Source: Pseudomonas quebecensis (lineage in GTDB: Bacteria > Pseudomonadota > Gammaproteobacteria > Pseudomonadales > Pseudomonadaceae). Taken from it: 64,000 nt of DNA. Every line of letters starts with the position of its first letter. Position 1 is the stretch's first letter. The translations under genes and the position numbers were made by a program. Where the stretch lies: the NCBI RefSeq assembly GCF_026410085.1, contig NZ_CP112866.1:806001-870000 (forward strand), in the 5' to 3' direction. The notes under the pieces are model-generated. The model was not told the DNA's origin, searched no databases, and was given only the letters and a program-made list of their open reading frames with translations. This document shows positions 40,848 through 48,438 of this stretch, one piece after another.

Positions 40848-42257
40848 ATGCGCTACATCAGCACCCGCGGCCAGGCACCGGCCCTGAATTTCGAAGACGT
40901 CCTGCTGGCGGGGCTCGCCACCGACGGCGGCCTGTACGTGCCGGAAAACCTGCCGCGCTTTACCCAGGAAGACATTGCTTCGTGGGCCGGCCTGCCGTAC
41001 CACGAGCTGGCGTTTCGGGTGATGCGCCCGTTCGTCACCGGCAGCATTCCGGATGCGGACTTCAAGAAGATTCTGGAAGAGACCTACGGCGTGTTTTCCC
41101 ACAGCGCCATCGCACCGTTGCGTCAGTTGAACGGCAACGAATGGGTGCTGGAGCTGTTCCACGGCCCGACCCTGGCATTCAAGGACTTTGCTCTGCAATT
41201 GCTGGGTCGCCTGTTGGACTACGTGCTGGCCAAGCGTGGCGAGCGTGTGGTGATCATCGGCGCCACGTCCGGTGATACCGGCTCGGCGGCGATCGAAGGC
41301 TGCAAGCACTGCGAAAACGTCGACATCTTCATCCTGCATCCACACCAGCGCGTGTCGGAAGTGCAGCGTCGCCAGATGACGACTATCTTCGGCGAAAATA
41401 TCCACAACATCGCCATCGAAGGCAACTTCGATGACTGCCAGGAAATGGTCAAGAACAGCTTCGCCGACCAGAGCTTCCTCAAGGGCACGCGTCTGGTGGC
41501 GGTGAACTCGATCAACTGGGCGCGGATCATGGCCCAGATCGTCTACTACTTCCACGCCGCCCTGCAGCTGGGTGGCCCGGCGCGTTCGGTGTCGTTCTCG
41601 GTGCCGACCGGCAACTTCGGCGACATCTTCGCCGGCTACCTGGCGCGTAACATGGGCCTGCCGATCAACCAGTTGATCGTCGCCACCAACCGCAACGACA
41701 TCCTGCACCGCTTCATGAGCGGCAACCAGTATGTCAAGGAAACCCTGCATGCCACATTGTCGCCGTCCATGGACATCATGGTGTCGTCGAACTTCGAGCG
41801 TCTGCTGTTCGACATGCATGGTCGCAACGGTGCGGCCATTGCCGGCTTGATGGACACATTCAAGAGTGGCGGTGGTTTCAGCGTTGATGAAGAGCGTTGG
41901 ACCGAAACCCGCAAGCTCTTCGATTCCCTGGCCGTGGACGACGCGCAGACCTGCGAAACCATCGCCGAAGTCTACGCCCACACCGGCGAGTTGCTCGACC
42001 CGCACACCGCCATCGGTGTAAAGGCCGCCCGCGAATGCCGTCGCAGCCTGGATATCCCGATGGTGATCCTCGGCACCGCCCACCCGGTCAAATTTCCGGA
42101 AGCGGTGGAGCAGGCCGGGGTCGGCAAGGCTCTTGAACTGCCGGCGCATCTCACAAACCTGTTCGAGCGCGAAGAGCGCTGCACGGTGTTGGCCAATGAC
42201 CTGAAGGTTGTGCAGGCGTTTGTGAGCCAGCATGGCAATCGGGGTAAGCCTTTGTAA
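40848..42257 (+). CDS. thrC: Threonine synthase
   Basis: 469 residues, the long gammaproteobacterial form. N-terminal MRYISTRGQAPALNFEDVLLAGLA, PLP lysine in HGPTLAFKDFALQLLG, phosphate-binding SVPTGNFGDIFAGYLARNMGLP and substrate loop GATSGDTGSAAIEG. It converts O-phosphohomoserine to threonine with PLP. Genes hom and thrC make the threonine branch here, with homoserine kinase elsewhere. Confidence 0.97.
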   Translation: MRYISTRGQAPALNFEDVLLAGLATDGGLYVPENLPRFTQEDIASWAGLPYHELAFRVMRPFVTGSIPDADFKKILEETYGVFSHSAIAPLRQLNGNEWVLELFHGPTLAFKDFALQLLGRLLDYVLAKRGERVVIIGATSGDTGSAAIEGCKHCENVDIFILHPHQRVSEVQRRQMTTIFGENIHNIAIEGNFDDCQEMVKNSFADQSFLKGTRLVAVNSINWARIMAQIVYYFHAALQLGGPARSVSFSVPTGNFGDIFAGYLARNMGLPINQLIVATNRNDILHRFMSGNQYVKETLHATLSPSMDIMVSSNFERLLFDMHGRNGAAIAGLMDTFKSGGGFSVDEERWTETRKLFDSLAVDDAQTCETIAEVYAHTGELLDPHTAIGVKAARECRRSLDIPMVILGTAHPVKFPEAVEQAGVGKALELPAHLTNLFEREERCTVLANDLKVVQAFVSQHGNRGKPL

Positions 42258-42274
42258 GGCCCATCGCGAATGCA

Positions 42275-42312
42275 AAAACGCCGCTTTCCCTTCCTTGGGT
42301 CAGCGGCGTTTT
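42275..42312. terminator. Terminator between convergent thrC and the coiled-coil gene
   Basis: AAAACGCCGCT and AGCGGCGTTTT form an 11-bp stem around a 16-base loop, with A and T runs on both sides, so it can serve both strands. Confidence 0.88.
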
Positions 42313-42337
42313 AGTTTGTGGCAGGCCCGGTCTCGCG

Positions 42338-42580
42338 TTACGAGAGTAGTTTCTGCGCGACCACGATGACTGTGCCCACAGCGGCATAGAAGCCTGTCGC
42401 GATAGCCACCGGGTACCAGAACGTCTCACAGGTTATCTTCAACGATTCTGCGTGAAGTTTGTTTTGCTCTGCATTCATGCGTGATATCTCGGCATTCATC
42501 CGTGACACCTCGGCAAAAATACGAGACACCTCTGCGTGCATTCTGTCTGTCGACGTCTGCGGTTCATTGTGTTCCGCCAT
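42338..42580 (-). CDS. Small coiled-coil protein with C-terminal membrane helix
   Basis: 80 residues. AAGGAT lies nine bases before the ATG. Residues about 14-55 form six consecutive seven-residue repeats of the form [MIL]-x-A-E-[VI]-S-R (MHAEVSR, IFAEVSR, MNAEISR, MNAEQNK, LHAESLK, ITCETFW), a nearly ideal coiled coil. Residues about 55-78 are one membrane helix (YPVAIATGFYAAVGTVIVVA). The layout recalls DUF1640/Bdr-like membrane-anchored coiled coils, but I cannot assign a family. Its base composition is a little less GC-rich than the neighbours. It converges on thrC and shares the terminator. Confidence 0.7.
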   Translation of the reverse strand: MAEHNEPQTSTDRMHAEVSRIFAEVSRMNAEISRMNAEQNKLHAESLKITCETFWYPVAIATGFYAAVGTVIVVAQKLLS

Positions 42581-42806
42581 CGCTATTTATCCTTCGCAAT
42601 ATGGGCCTTTTGACATGCGCTTGTGTCCGCATCGCAGCGCGGCCAGCGCTTATCGAGTATAGGATTCAGCCTCAGCCTTGGCCCGGCAAACCCCAAAACA
42701 GCAGCCCATTGCGTAAGCATTTATGTGCCGCCGTTTTTTGCCTGTCATGTTGCAAGCGCATGCTGGAGACGTCATCCCCCGGCGACCCCGCATAAACAAA
42801 AAAGCG

Positions 42807-42836
42807 AACTTTCCTACGTCGCAACCAGTCACTAAG
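42807..42836 (+). promoter_or_regulatory. Candidate AlgU (sigma-E-like) promoter for the DUF3509 gene
   Basis: GAACTT, 17-base spacer, TCACTAA. It fits the GAACTT -35 of AlgU promoters exactly, the -10 (TCTGA) only in part. It overlaps an inverted repeat CTTTCCT/AGGAAAG (42810-42841). The gap 42581-42892 holds nothing else recognisable. Confidence 0.35.
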
Positions 42837-42892
42837 GAAAGATGCAGCTCCCGTTTACAAGAATGTTTGCGAACTATTGAGTGGTGATCGAG

Positions 42893-43177
42893 ATGGAAAT
42901 TATCAGCCTATTGCTCGAAGAAGCACTGAGCCCTTATCAGGTGACGTTGACCACCGCAGGTATGCAGGATGAGTGCTTGGTGACTGTCAGGAATCCTGCT
43001 GACGCGATCGTGGTCGAGCGTGAATTCGATCGCGCACAGTTGATGGACAAGCGCGGGCTGGTGGATGTGGTGGATTGCCTGTTGCGCGATATCAAAATCG
43101 CCGAAGGGCGGCTGGAACCGTCGGTGATCGCAGCGCTGCGCAATGCCGCCCAGACTCGCGGCGCCGTGCGCGCATGA
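42893..43177 (+). CDS. DUF3509 domain protein
   Basis: 94 residues from the ATG at 42893; an in-frame GTG at 42881 adds four residues. The start MEIISLLLEEALSPYQVTL and the later LMDKRGLVDVVDCLLRDIKIAEGRL match the Pseudomonas family DUF3509. No signal or membrane segment. Function unknown. A structured stretch and a terminator follow the stop. Confidence 0.82.
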   Translation: MEIISLLLEEALSPYQVTLTTAGMQDECLVTVRNPADAIVVEREFDRAQLMDKRGLVDVVDCLLRDIKIAEGRLEPSVIAALRNAAQTRGAVRA

Positions 43178-43298
43178 AGAATTGTTTATTTATGGAAACT
43201 TCCTACAGCGTGCCCGGTCAGATTTCGTAACAGCAAGAGCAAACATTGTGCTCCGGTGTTTGTGGCTTGTTGTACTGGTCTTGTTGTAGGCCACGTTT

Positions 43299-43338
43299 AA
43301 CCCCGAAGTGTCTCCCCACTCTTCGGGGTTTCTTTTTG
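43299..43338 (+). terminator. Terminator after the DUF3509 gene
   Basis: AACCCCGAAG / CTTCGGGGTT ten-base-pair stem around a 12-base loop, then TCTTTTTG. It lies 122 bp after the stop; the stretch 43178-43298 has another hairpin (GTGGC/GCCAC) and could be a long 3' UTR or a separate small RNA. Confidence 0.9.
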
Positions 43339-43435
43339 CCTGCGATTTGTCAGGGCGGGGGCGACGCTACGCACCCGCCAGCCTTCTGTGCGCCCAGGCC
43401 GAACCGAGCAAGCCTTCGCCTGTGCCGATGGCGTA

Positions 43436-44635
43436 TCAGATCGCGCCTTCCTCACGCAGGCGCGCAATCGCCGCCGTGTCGTACCCCAGCTCGCCCAGCA
43501 CTGCGCCGTTGTGCTCGCCCAGCTGCGGGCCGACCCACTCGCAGCTGCCGGGCGTGTCCGACAGCTTGGGCACTATGCCAGGCATTTTGAAATCCTTGCC
43601 GCCGGGCAGTTGTGCCTTGAGGAACATTTCCCGGGCCAGAAACTGCGGGTCTCCCAGCATGTCCTCGGCGCTGTAGATGCGACTGGCAGGCACCTCGGCC
43701 TGGTTCAGTTGCGCTATGACCTGATCCAGCGGCAGGGCGTTGACCCAGCGGTCGATCACGCCGTATAGCTCATCGCGGCGACTGTCGCGACCGTCGTTGC
43801 TGGCCAGTTGGGGATCGTTGGCCAGGTCGTCACGACCGATGGTCGCCATGAAACGCTTGAAGATTGCGTCGCCATTGGCGCCGATCTGTACATGCTTGCC
43901 GTCCGCGCTGGTGTGGATCGAGGAGGGCGTGATGCCGGGCATGATGTTGCCGGTGCGTTCGCGGATGAAGCCGAACACGTCGAACTCGGGAATCATGCTT
44001 TCCATCATGGCGAAAATGGCTTCATACAGCGCCACATCGACCATCTGGCCCTGGCCGCCGTTGACCTCGCGATGCCGCAGCGCCATCAGCGCGCCGATTA
44101 CCGCCCACAACGCCGCGATAGAGTCGCCGATGGAAATCCCGGTGCGTACCGGCGGGCGGTCTTCGAAGCCCGTGATATAACGCAGCCCGCCCATGGATTC
44201 GCCCACCGCGCCGAACCCTGGCTGGTCCTTCATCGGCCCGGTCTGGCCAAAACCCGACAGCCGCACCATCACCAGTTTCGGGTTGAGCGCGTGCAAGGTC
44301 TCCCAGCTCAGGCCCAGTTTTTCCAACACGCCGGGACGGAAGTTTTCGATCAGAATGTCGGCATCCGCCAGCAGTTGCTTGAGAATGGCCAGGCCATCCG
44401 GGTGTTTGAGGTTCAACGTCAGGGATTTCTTATTGCGCGCCTGCACGAACCACCAAAGCGATGTGCCTTCATACAGCTTGCGCCATTTGCGCAGCGGATC
44501 GCCGCCGTCCGGGGATTCGACCTTGATCACCTCGGCGCCGAATTCCGCGCAGATACGTGAGGCGAACGGGCCCGCGATCAGGGTGCCGAGTTCGATGACT
44601 TTCAGGCCGGCAAGCGGTTTGGCATTAAACGACAT
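43436..44635 (-). CDS. CaiB/BaiF (class III) CoA-transferase
   Basis: 399 residues. N-terminal LAGLKVIELGTLIAGPFASRI and AEVIKVESPDGGDPLR, the catalytic Asp in GQMVDVALYEAIF and the C-terminal QFLAREMF region are standard for the formyl-CoA transferase family. It moves CoA between carboxylic acids. The substrate is unknown, and it stands alone without an acyl-CoA dehydrogenase or regulator next to it. A weak GGATCCCC precedes the ATG. Confidence 0.93.
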   Translation of the reverse strand: MSFNAKPLAGLKVIELGTLIAGPFASRICAEFGAEVIKVESPDGGDPLRKWRKLYEGTSLWWFVQARNKKSLTLNLKHPDGLAILKQLLADADILIENFRPGVLEKLGLSWETLHALNPKLVMVRLSGFGQTGPMKDQPGFGAVGESMGGLRYITGFEDRPPVRTGISIGDSIAALWAVIGALMALRHREVNGGQGQMVDVALYEAIFAMMESMIPEFDVFGFIRERTGNIMPGITPSSIHTSADGKHVQIGANGDAIFKRFMATIGRDDLANDPQLASNDGRDSRRDELYGVIDRWVNALPLDQVIAQLNQAEVPASRIYSAEDMLGDPQFLAREMFLKAQLPGGKDFKMPGIVPKLSDTPGSCEWVGPQLGEHNGAVLGELGYDTAAIARLREEGAI

Positions 44636-44782
44636 GGGGATCCTTGGCTGCGCAGAACAGGTGTGTGATGCCTTTTAACATAGGCGAGGGCCCAGGGATA
44701 AGGCGGATGCAGCGCAGTATTCGTGGATTGGCGTCGCCATCGGTTAGACTGGCCGCCTTTCCTTGTCTCTAGAAGCCCGTTC

Positions 44783-45325
44783 ATGGCCCAGCCGTCCACG
44801 ACCTACAAATTCGAACTTAACCTCACCGACCTCGATCGCTCGGTGTACGAGAGTGTCAAACAGACCATCGCTCGCCATCCGTCGGAGACTGAAGAACGCA
44901 TGACCGTGCGGCTCCTGGCCTACGCGCTTTGGTACAACGAGCAGTTGTCGTTTGGCCGTGGCCTGTCAGATGTAGACGAACCGGCCTTGTGGGAGAAAAG
45001 CCTGGATGACCGTGTATTGCACTGGATCGAAGTCGGCCAGCCCGATGCCGACCGCCTGACCTGGTGCTCGCGTCGCACCGAGCGCACCAGCCTGCTGGCG
45101 TACGGTAGCCTGCGCGTGTGGGAAGGCAAGGTGGTGCCGGTGGCCAACAACCTGAAGAATGTGCACATCGCAGCCGTACCGCAGGAGGTCCTCGAGACCC
45201 TGGCCAAGGACATGCCCCGCGTGATCAAGTGGGACGTGATGATCAGCGAAGGTACGATCTTCGTCACCGACGACCGCGGCCAGCATGAAGTGCAACTGCA
45301 ATGGCTGGTCGGCGAACGCGATTGA
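44783..45325 (+). CDS. YaeQ family protein
   Basis: 180 residues from the ATG at 44783; the in-frame extension to 44723 is not supported. TYKFELNLTDLDRSVYE, RLLAYALWYNEQLSFGRGLSDVDEPALW and HWIEVGQPDADRLTWCSR are diagnostic for YaeQ (PD-(D/E)XK-like fold). Function not established; E. coli YaeQ was once linked to suppression of RfaH loss. It precedes recJ by 62 bp, possibly in one transcript. Confidence 0.93.
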   Translation: MAQPSTTYKFELNLTDLDRSVYESVKQTIARHPSETEERMTVRLLAYALWYNEQLSFGRGLSDVDEPALWEKSLDDRVLHWIEVGQPDADRLTWCSRRTERTSLLAYGSLRVWEGKVVPVANNLKNVHIAAVPQEVLETLAKDMPRVIKWDVMISEGTIFVTDDRGQHEVQLQWLVGERD

Positions 45326-45387
45326 GTTCAGTTGATTTCAGCCTTGCTGTTTAACCGTTGTATTAGAAGAGAAGCGCCCGTCACCCC

Positions 45388-47097
45388 ATGCGTATCGATC
45401 CCCGCCCATTGCCCGCCGTCCTGCCGTTTCTCGGTGAACTGCCCCCGCTGTTGACCCGCCTCTACGCCGCGCGCGGGGTGCAGTCCGAGGCCGAGCTGGA
45501 CAAGAGTTTGGCGCGGTTGATTCCCTATCAGCAGCTCAAGGGCATCGACGCGGCGGTGGATCTGCTGGTGACGGCGCTGGAGCAGCGCCAGCGCATCCTG
45601 ATCGTGGGCGACTTCGACGCCGATGGCGCCACGGCCAGCGCCGTCGGCACCCTGGGCCTGCGGCTGCTGGGCGCTGCCCATGTCGACTACCTGGTGCCCA
45701 ATCGCTTCGAATACGGCTACGGCCTGACGCCGGAAATCGTCGCCGTGGCCCTGCAGCGCGAGCCGCAATTGCTGATCACCGTGGACAACGGTATCTCCAG
45801 CGTCGAAGGCGTGGCCGCGGCCAAGGCGGCCGGGCTGAAGGTATTGGTGACCGATCACCACTTGCCGGGGGAAGAGTTGCCGGCGGCGGATGCTATCGTC
45901 AACCCGAACCAGCCGGGGTGCACCTTCCCCAGTAAAGCCTTGGCCGGTGTCGGCGTGATCTTCTACGTATTGATGGCCCTGCGCGCGCGCCTGCGCGAGT
46001 TGGGCCGATACGCGAACACACCGCAGCCCAATATTGGTGATCTGCTCGATCTGGTTGCCCTGGGCAGCGTCGCGGACGTGGTGCCCCTGGACGCCAACAA
46101 CCGCATCCTGGTGCATCAAGGGCTGGAGCGCATCCGCGCCGGACGGGCGCGGCCGGGGATCAAGGCGATCCTGGAGGTGGCCAAGCGCGATGCGGCGCGA
46201 ATTACCTCCACCGACCTCGGCTTTATTCTCGGGCCACGGCTCAATGCCGCCGGGCGCCTGGATGATATGAGCCTGGGCATCGAATGCCTGCTCACCCGAG
46301 ATGTTGCCGCAGCGCGCGAGATGGCCGCACAACTGGACGGCATGAACCAGGACCGCAAATCCATCGAGCAAGGCATGCAGCGCGAAGCCCTGGCCCAGCT
46401 CAAGGACTTGCCGGTGGACTCCATGCCCTATGGCCTGTGCCTGTTCGACCCGCAGTGGCACCAAGGAGTAATCGGTATCCTGGCGTCGCGCATGAAAGAG
46501 CGCTACTTCCGGCCGACCATCGCCTTTGCCGACGCCGGGGACGGCCTGCTCAAAGGCTCAGGGCGCTCTGTGCCGGGTTTTCACATCCGCGACGCCCTGG
46601 CCGTGGTTGCCAGCCAGCATCCCACGCTGATCGCGAAATACGGCGGGCACGCGATGGCGGCGGGGCTGACATTGCCTGAGGAAAACTTCCCACTGTTCGC
46701 GCAAGCCTTCGATGCCGAAGTGCGTCGCCAATTGCGCGAAGAAGACCTCACGGGCCGCCTGCTGTCCGACGGCACTCTGGCGGTGGAGGAATTCCACCTG
46801 GAACTGGCCCGCGCTCTGCGACATGCCGGCCCATGGGGGCAGCACTTTCCCGAGCCGTTATTTCACGGCGTGTTCCAGTTGGTGGAGCAACGTGTGGTGG
46901 GGGAGCGCCACCTGAAAGTGGTGCTCAAGAGTGAGTGCGGTTCGGTGAAGCTCGATGGCATCGCGTTCGGGGTGGATCGGGAGGTCTGGCCGAACCCGAC
47001 GGTGCGTTGGGTTGAACTGGCCTACAAGCTGGATGTGAACGAGTTCCGTGGCAATGAAACCGTGCAACTGATGATCGCGCATATCGAGCCGCGCTGA
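45388..47097 (+). CDS. recJ: Single-stranded-DNA-specific exonuclease RecJ
   Basis: 569 residues. DHH phosphoesterase core: VGDFDADGATASAVG (motif I), DNGISSVEG, TDHHLPGEELPAADAIVNPNQPG (DHH motif), ALGSVADVVPLDANNR, and DHHA1 motif KYGGHAMAAG, followed by the C-terminal OB domain. A 5'-3' exonuclease in RecF-pathway recombination and mismatch repair. The start ATG at 45388 gives a normal N-terminus (MRIDPRPLPAVLP). Confidence 0.97.
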   Translation: MRIDPRPLPAVLPFLGELPPLLTRLYAARGVQSEAELDKSLARLIPYQQLKGIDAAVDLLVTALEQRQRILIVGDFDADGATASAVGTLGLRLLGAAHVDYLVPNRFEYGYGLTPEIVAVALQREPQLLITVDNGISSVEGVAAAKAAGLKVLVTDHHLPGEELPAADAIVNPNQPGCTFPSKALAGVGVIFYVLMALRARLRELGRYANTPQPNIGDLLDLVALGSVADVVPLDANNRILVHQGLERIRAGRARPGIKAILEVAKRDAARITSTDLGFILGPRLNAAGRLDDMSLGIECLLTRDVAAAREMAAQLDGMNQDRKSIEQGMQREALAQLKDLPVDSMPYGLCLFDPQWHQGVIGILASRMKERYFRPTIAFADAGDGLLKGSGRSVPGFHIRDALAVVASQHPTLIAKYGGHAMAAGLTLPEENFPLFAQAFDAEVRRQLREEDLTGRLLSDGTLAVEEFHLELARALRHAGPWGQHFPEPLFHGVFQLVEQRVVGERHLKVVLKSECGSVKLDGIAFGVDREVWPNPTVRWVELAYKLDVNEFRGNETVQLMIAHIEPR

Positions 47098-47104
47098 CCA
47101 AACA

Positions 47105-47138
47105 AAGGTGGGAGGGGGCAAGCCTCCTCCCACATTTT
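47105..47138. repeat. REP-like hairpin between recJ and acvB
   Basis: GTGGGAGG (47108-47115) pairs with CCTCCCAC (47126-47133), followed by ATTTTG. It may terminate recJ and, less well, the convergent acvB. Confidence 0.7.
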
Positions 47139-47157
47139 GATTCCTGTAAGGCCGATT

Positions 47158-48438
47158 TTATTCGGTTTTGGCCTGGTGCTTGACGATGATATCCACCAAC
47201 CGTTTGGCCAGCGCCGGATAATTTTCGTCGAAGTGATGCCCGCCCGGCAGCTTCAAGGCTTCACCCACGGCGGTCTTGTCGGTGCAGCCGCTCTCGTCGA
47301 CTTCTTCGGCACCGTAGATGCACACCACCTTGTCTGCCGGCAGCTTGGCCATTTCGGGTCCGGTGGCGGCTTCTTTACCGGCGTTACCCAGCCAGCCTTC
47401 CACTTCGATTTCAAAGCTACCGGTACGGGCGAAGGCCAGCAGGATGATTGCATCGACCCGCTGTTGCTCGTTCTCCGGCAGGCGATTGTAAATGGCCGGC
47501 AGGACGTCGGCGCCGAAGGAGTAGCCGGTCAGCACGAAGCGCTTGGTGCCCCACTTTTGCCGGTAGTGCTGCATCAATTCGGTGAGGTCTTTGGCGCTTT
47601 GTTCCGGCGTCTTGTGCTGCCAGTAGTAGCGCAGTGTGTCGATGCCGACCACCGGGTAGCCGATCTTGGCCATCTCACTGGCTACGTCGCGGTCCAGGTC
47701 GCGCCAGCCGCCATCACCGGAGAGGAACAGCGTTACCGTGTCCTTGGCCTGGCCGGCCGGCACTTCGACCACCGGAATCGCCAGCCCGCCGTTGTCCGAA
47801 CCGACCAATTGCTTGCGCAGTTCGTTGTTCAGCACTTGCGGGTAATGAATGTCGTAGTCGCTGATGCTGGTGGTGGCGCGCGGCGTATCACGTACGAAGC
47901 TGGCGCTTTCATCGTCAGGGTTGTCATTCCATGCCACCAGCCAGTTGCCGTGGGCGGCGGTTTTCGGCAACGGATCCTTGCACCCTTCCTGCACAAGCGC
48001 AAAGCCGACCGAGATGGCGTTGGCCTTGTCGTCGTTCTGTGTGGCCAGCCAGCGCCAGGCCAGTGCTGCGCCAGGGCCGATGCCGCTGACCAGGGTGGCC
48101 GGGCCCTTGAGCTGCGCCAGGGCCTCTTGCAGGGCTTGTTCCTGCAGTTTGCAGTCATCCTTGGGCAGCACCACTTGCACGATCTGCGCCTTGCCGCCCT
48201 GGCTCAGGGCCAGCAGTTGGCTGTCGGCCAGCACGTCGTCGGCCAGCACGGCCACGATCACGCGGGCTTTGGCGGCGCCGGCCGGGGTCACACGGGTCAG
48301 CGCCGCGCCATCGGCCTGGGGCAATTGCTCCAGAGTGGGCTGCGGGGCAGGGCGGTTCCAGTACCAAAAGCCGCCACCCAGGATCAGGGCGAGCAGCACT
48401 ACTAAGGCCAATACATACCGCCAGGAGCGTCGAATCAT
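47158..48438 (-). CDS. acvB: AcvB/VirJ-family aminoacyl-phosphatidylglycerol hydrolase
   Basis: 426 residues. One N-terminal membrane anchor (VLALVVLLALILGGGFWYW), a periplasmic linker domain, and a C-terminal alpha/beta-hydrolase with LFLSGDGGWRDLDRDVA and the nucleophile Ser in LTGYSFGADVLP; His late in the chain (LPGGHHFDENY). In P. aeruginosa the homologue hydrolyses alanyl-PG in the periplasm and is in an operon with the synthase, as here. Its ATG overlaps the mprF stop by one base (TGATG). Confidence 0.92.
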   Translation of the reverse strand: MIRRSWRYVLALVVLLALILGGGFWYWNRPAPQPTLEQLPQADGAALTRVTPAGAAKARVIVAVLADDVLADSQLLALSQGGKAQIVQVVLPKDDCKLQEQALQEALAQLKGPATLVSGIGPGAALAWRWLATQNDDKANAISVGFALVQEGCKDPLPKTAAHGNWLVAWNDNPDDESASFVRDTPRATTSISDYDIHYPQVLNNELRKQLVGSDNGGLAIPVVEVPAGQAKDTVTLFLSGDGGWRDLDRDVASEMAKIGYPVVGIDTLRYYWQHKTPEQSAKDLTELMQHYRQKWGTKRFVLTGYSFGADVLPAIYNRLPENEQQRVDAIILLAFARTGSFEIEVEGWLGNAGKEAATGPEMAKLPADKVVCIYGAEEVDESGCTDKTAVGEALKLPGGHHFDENYPALAKRLVDIIVKHQAKTE

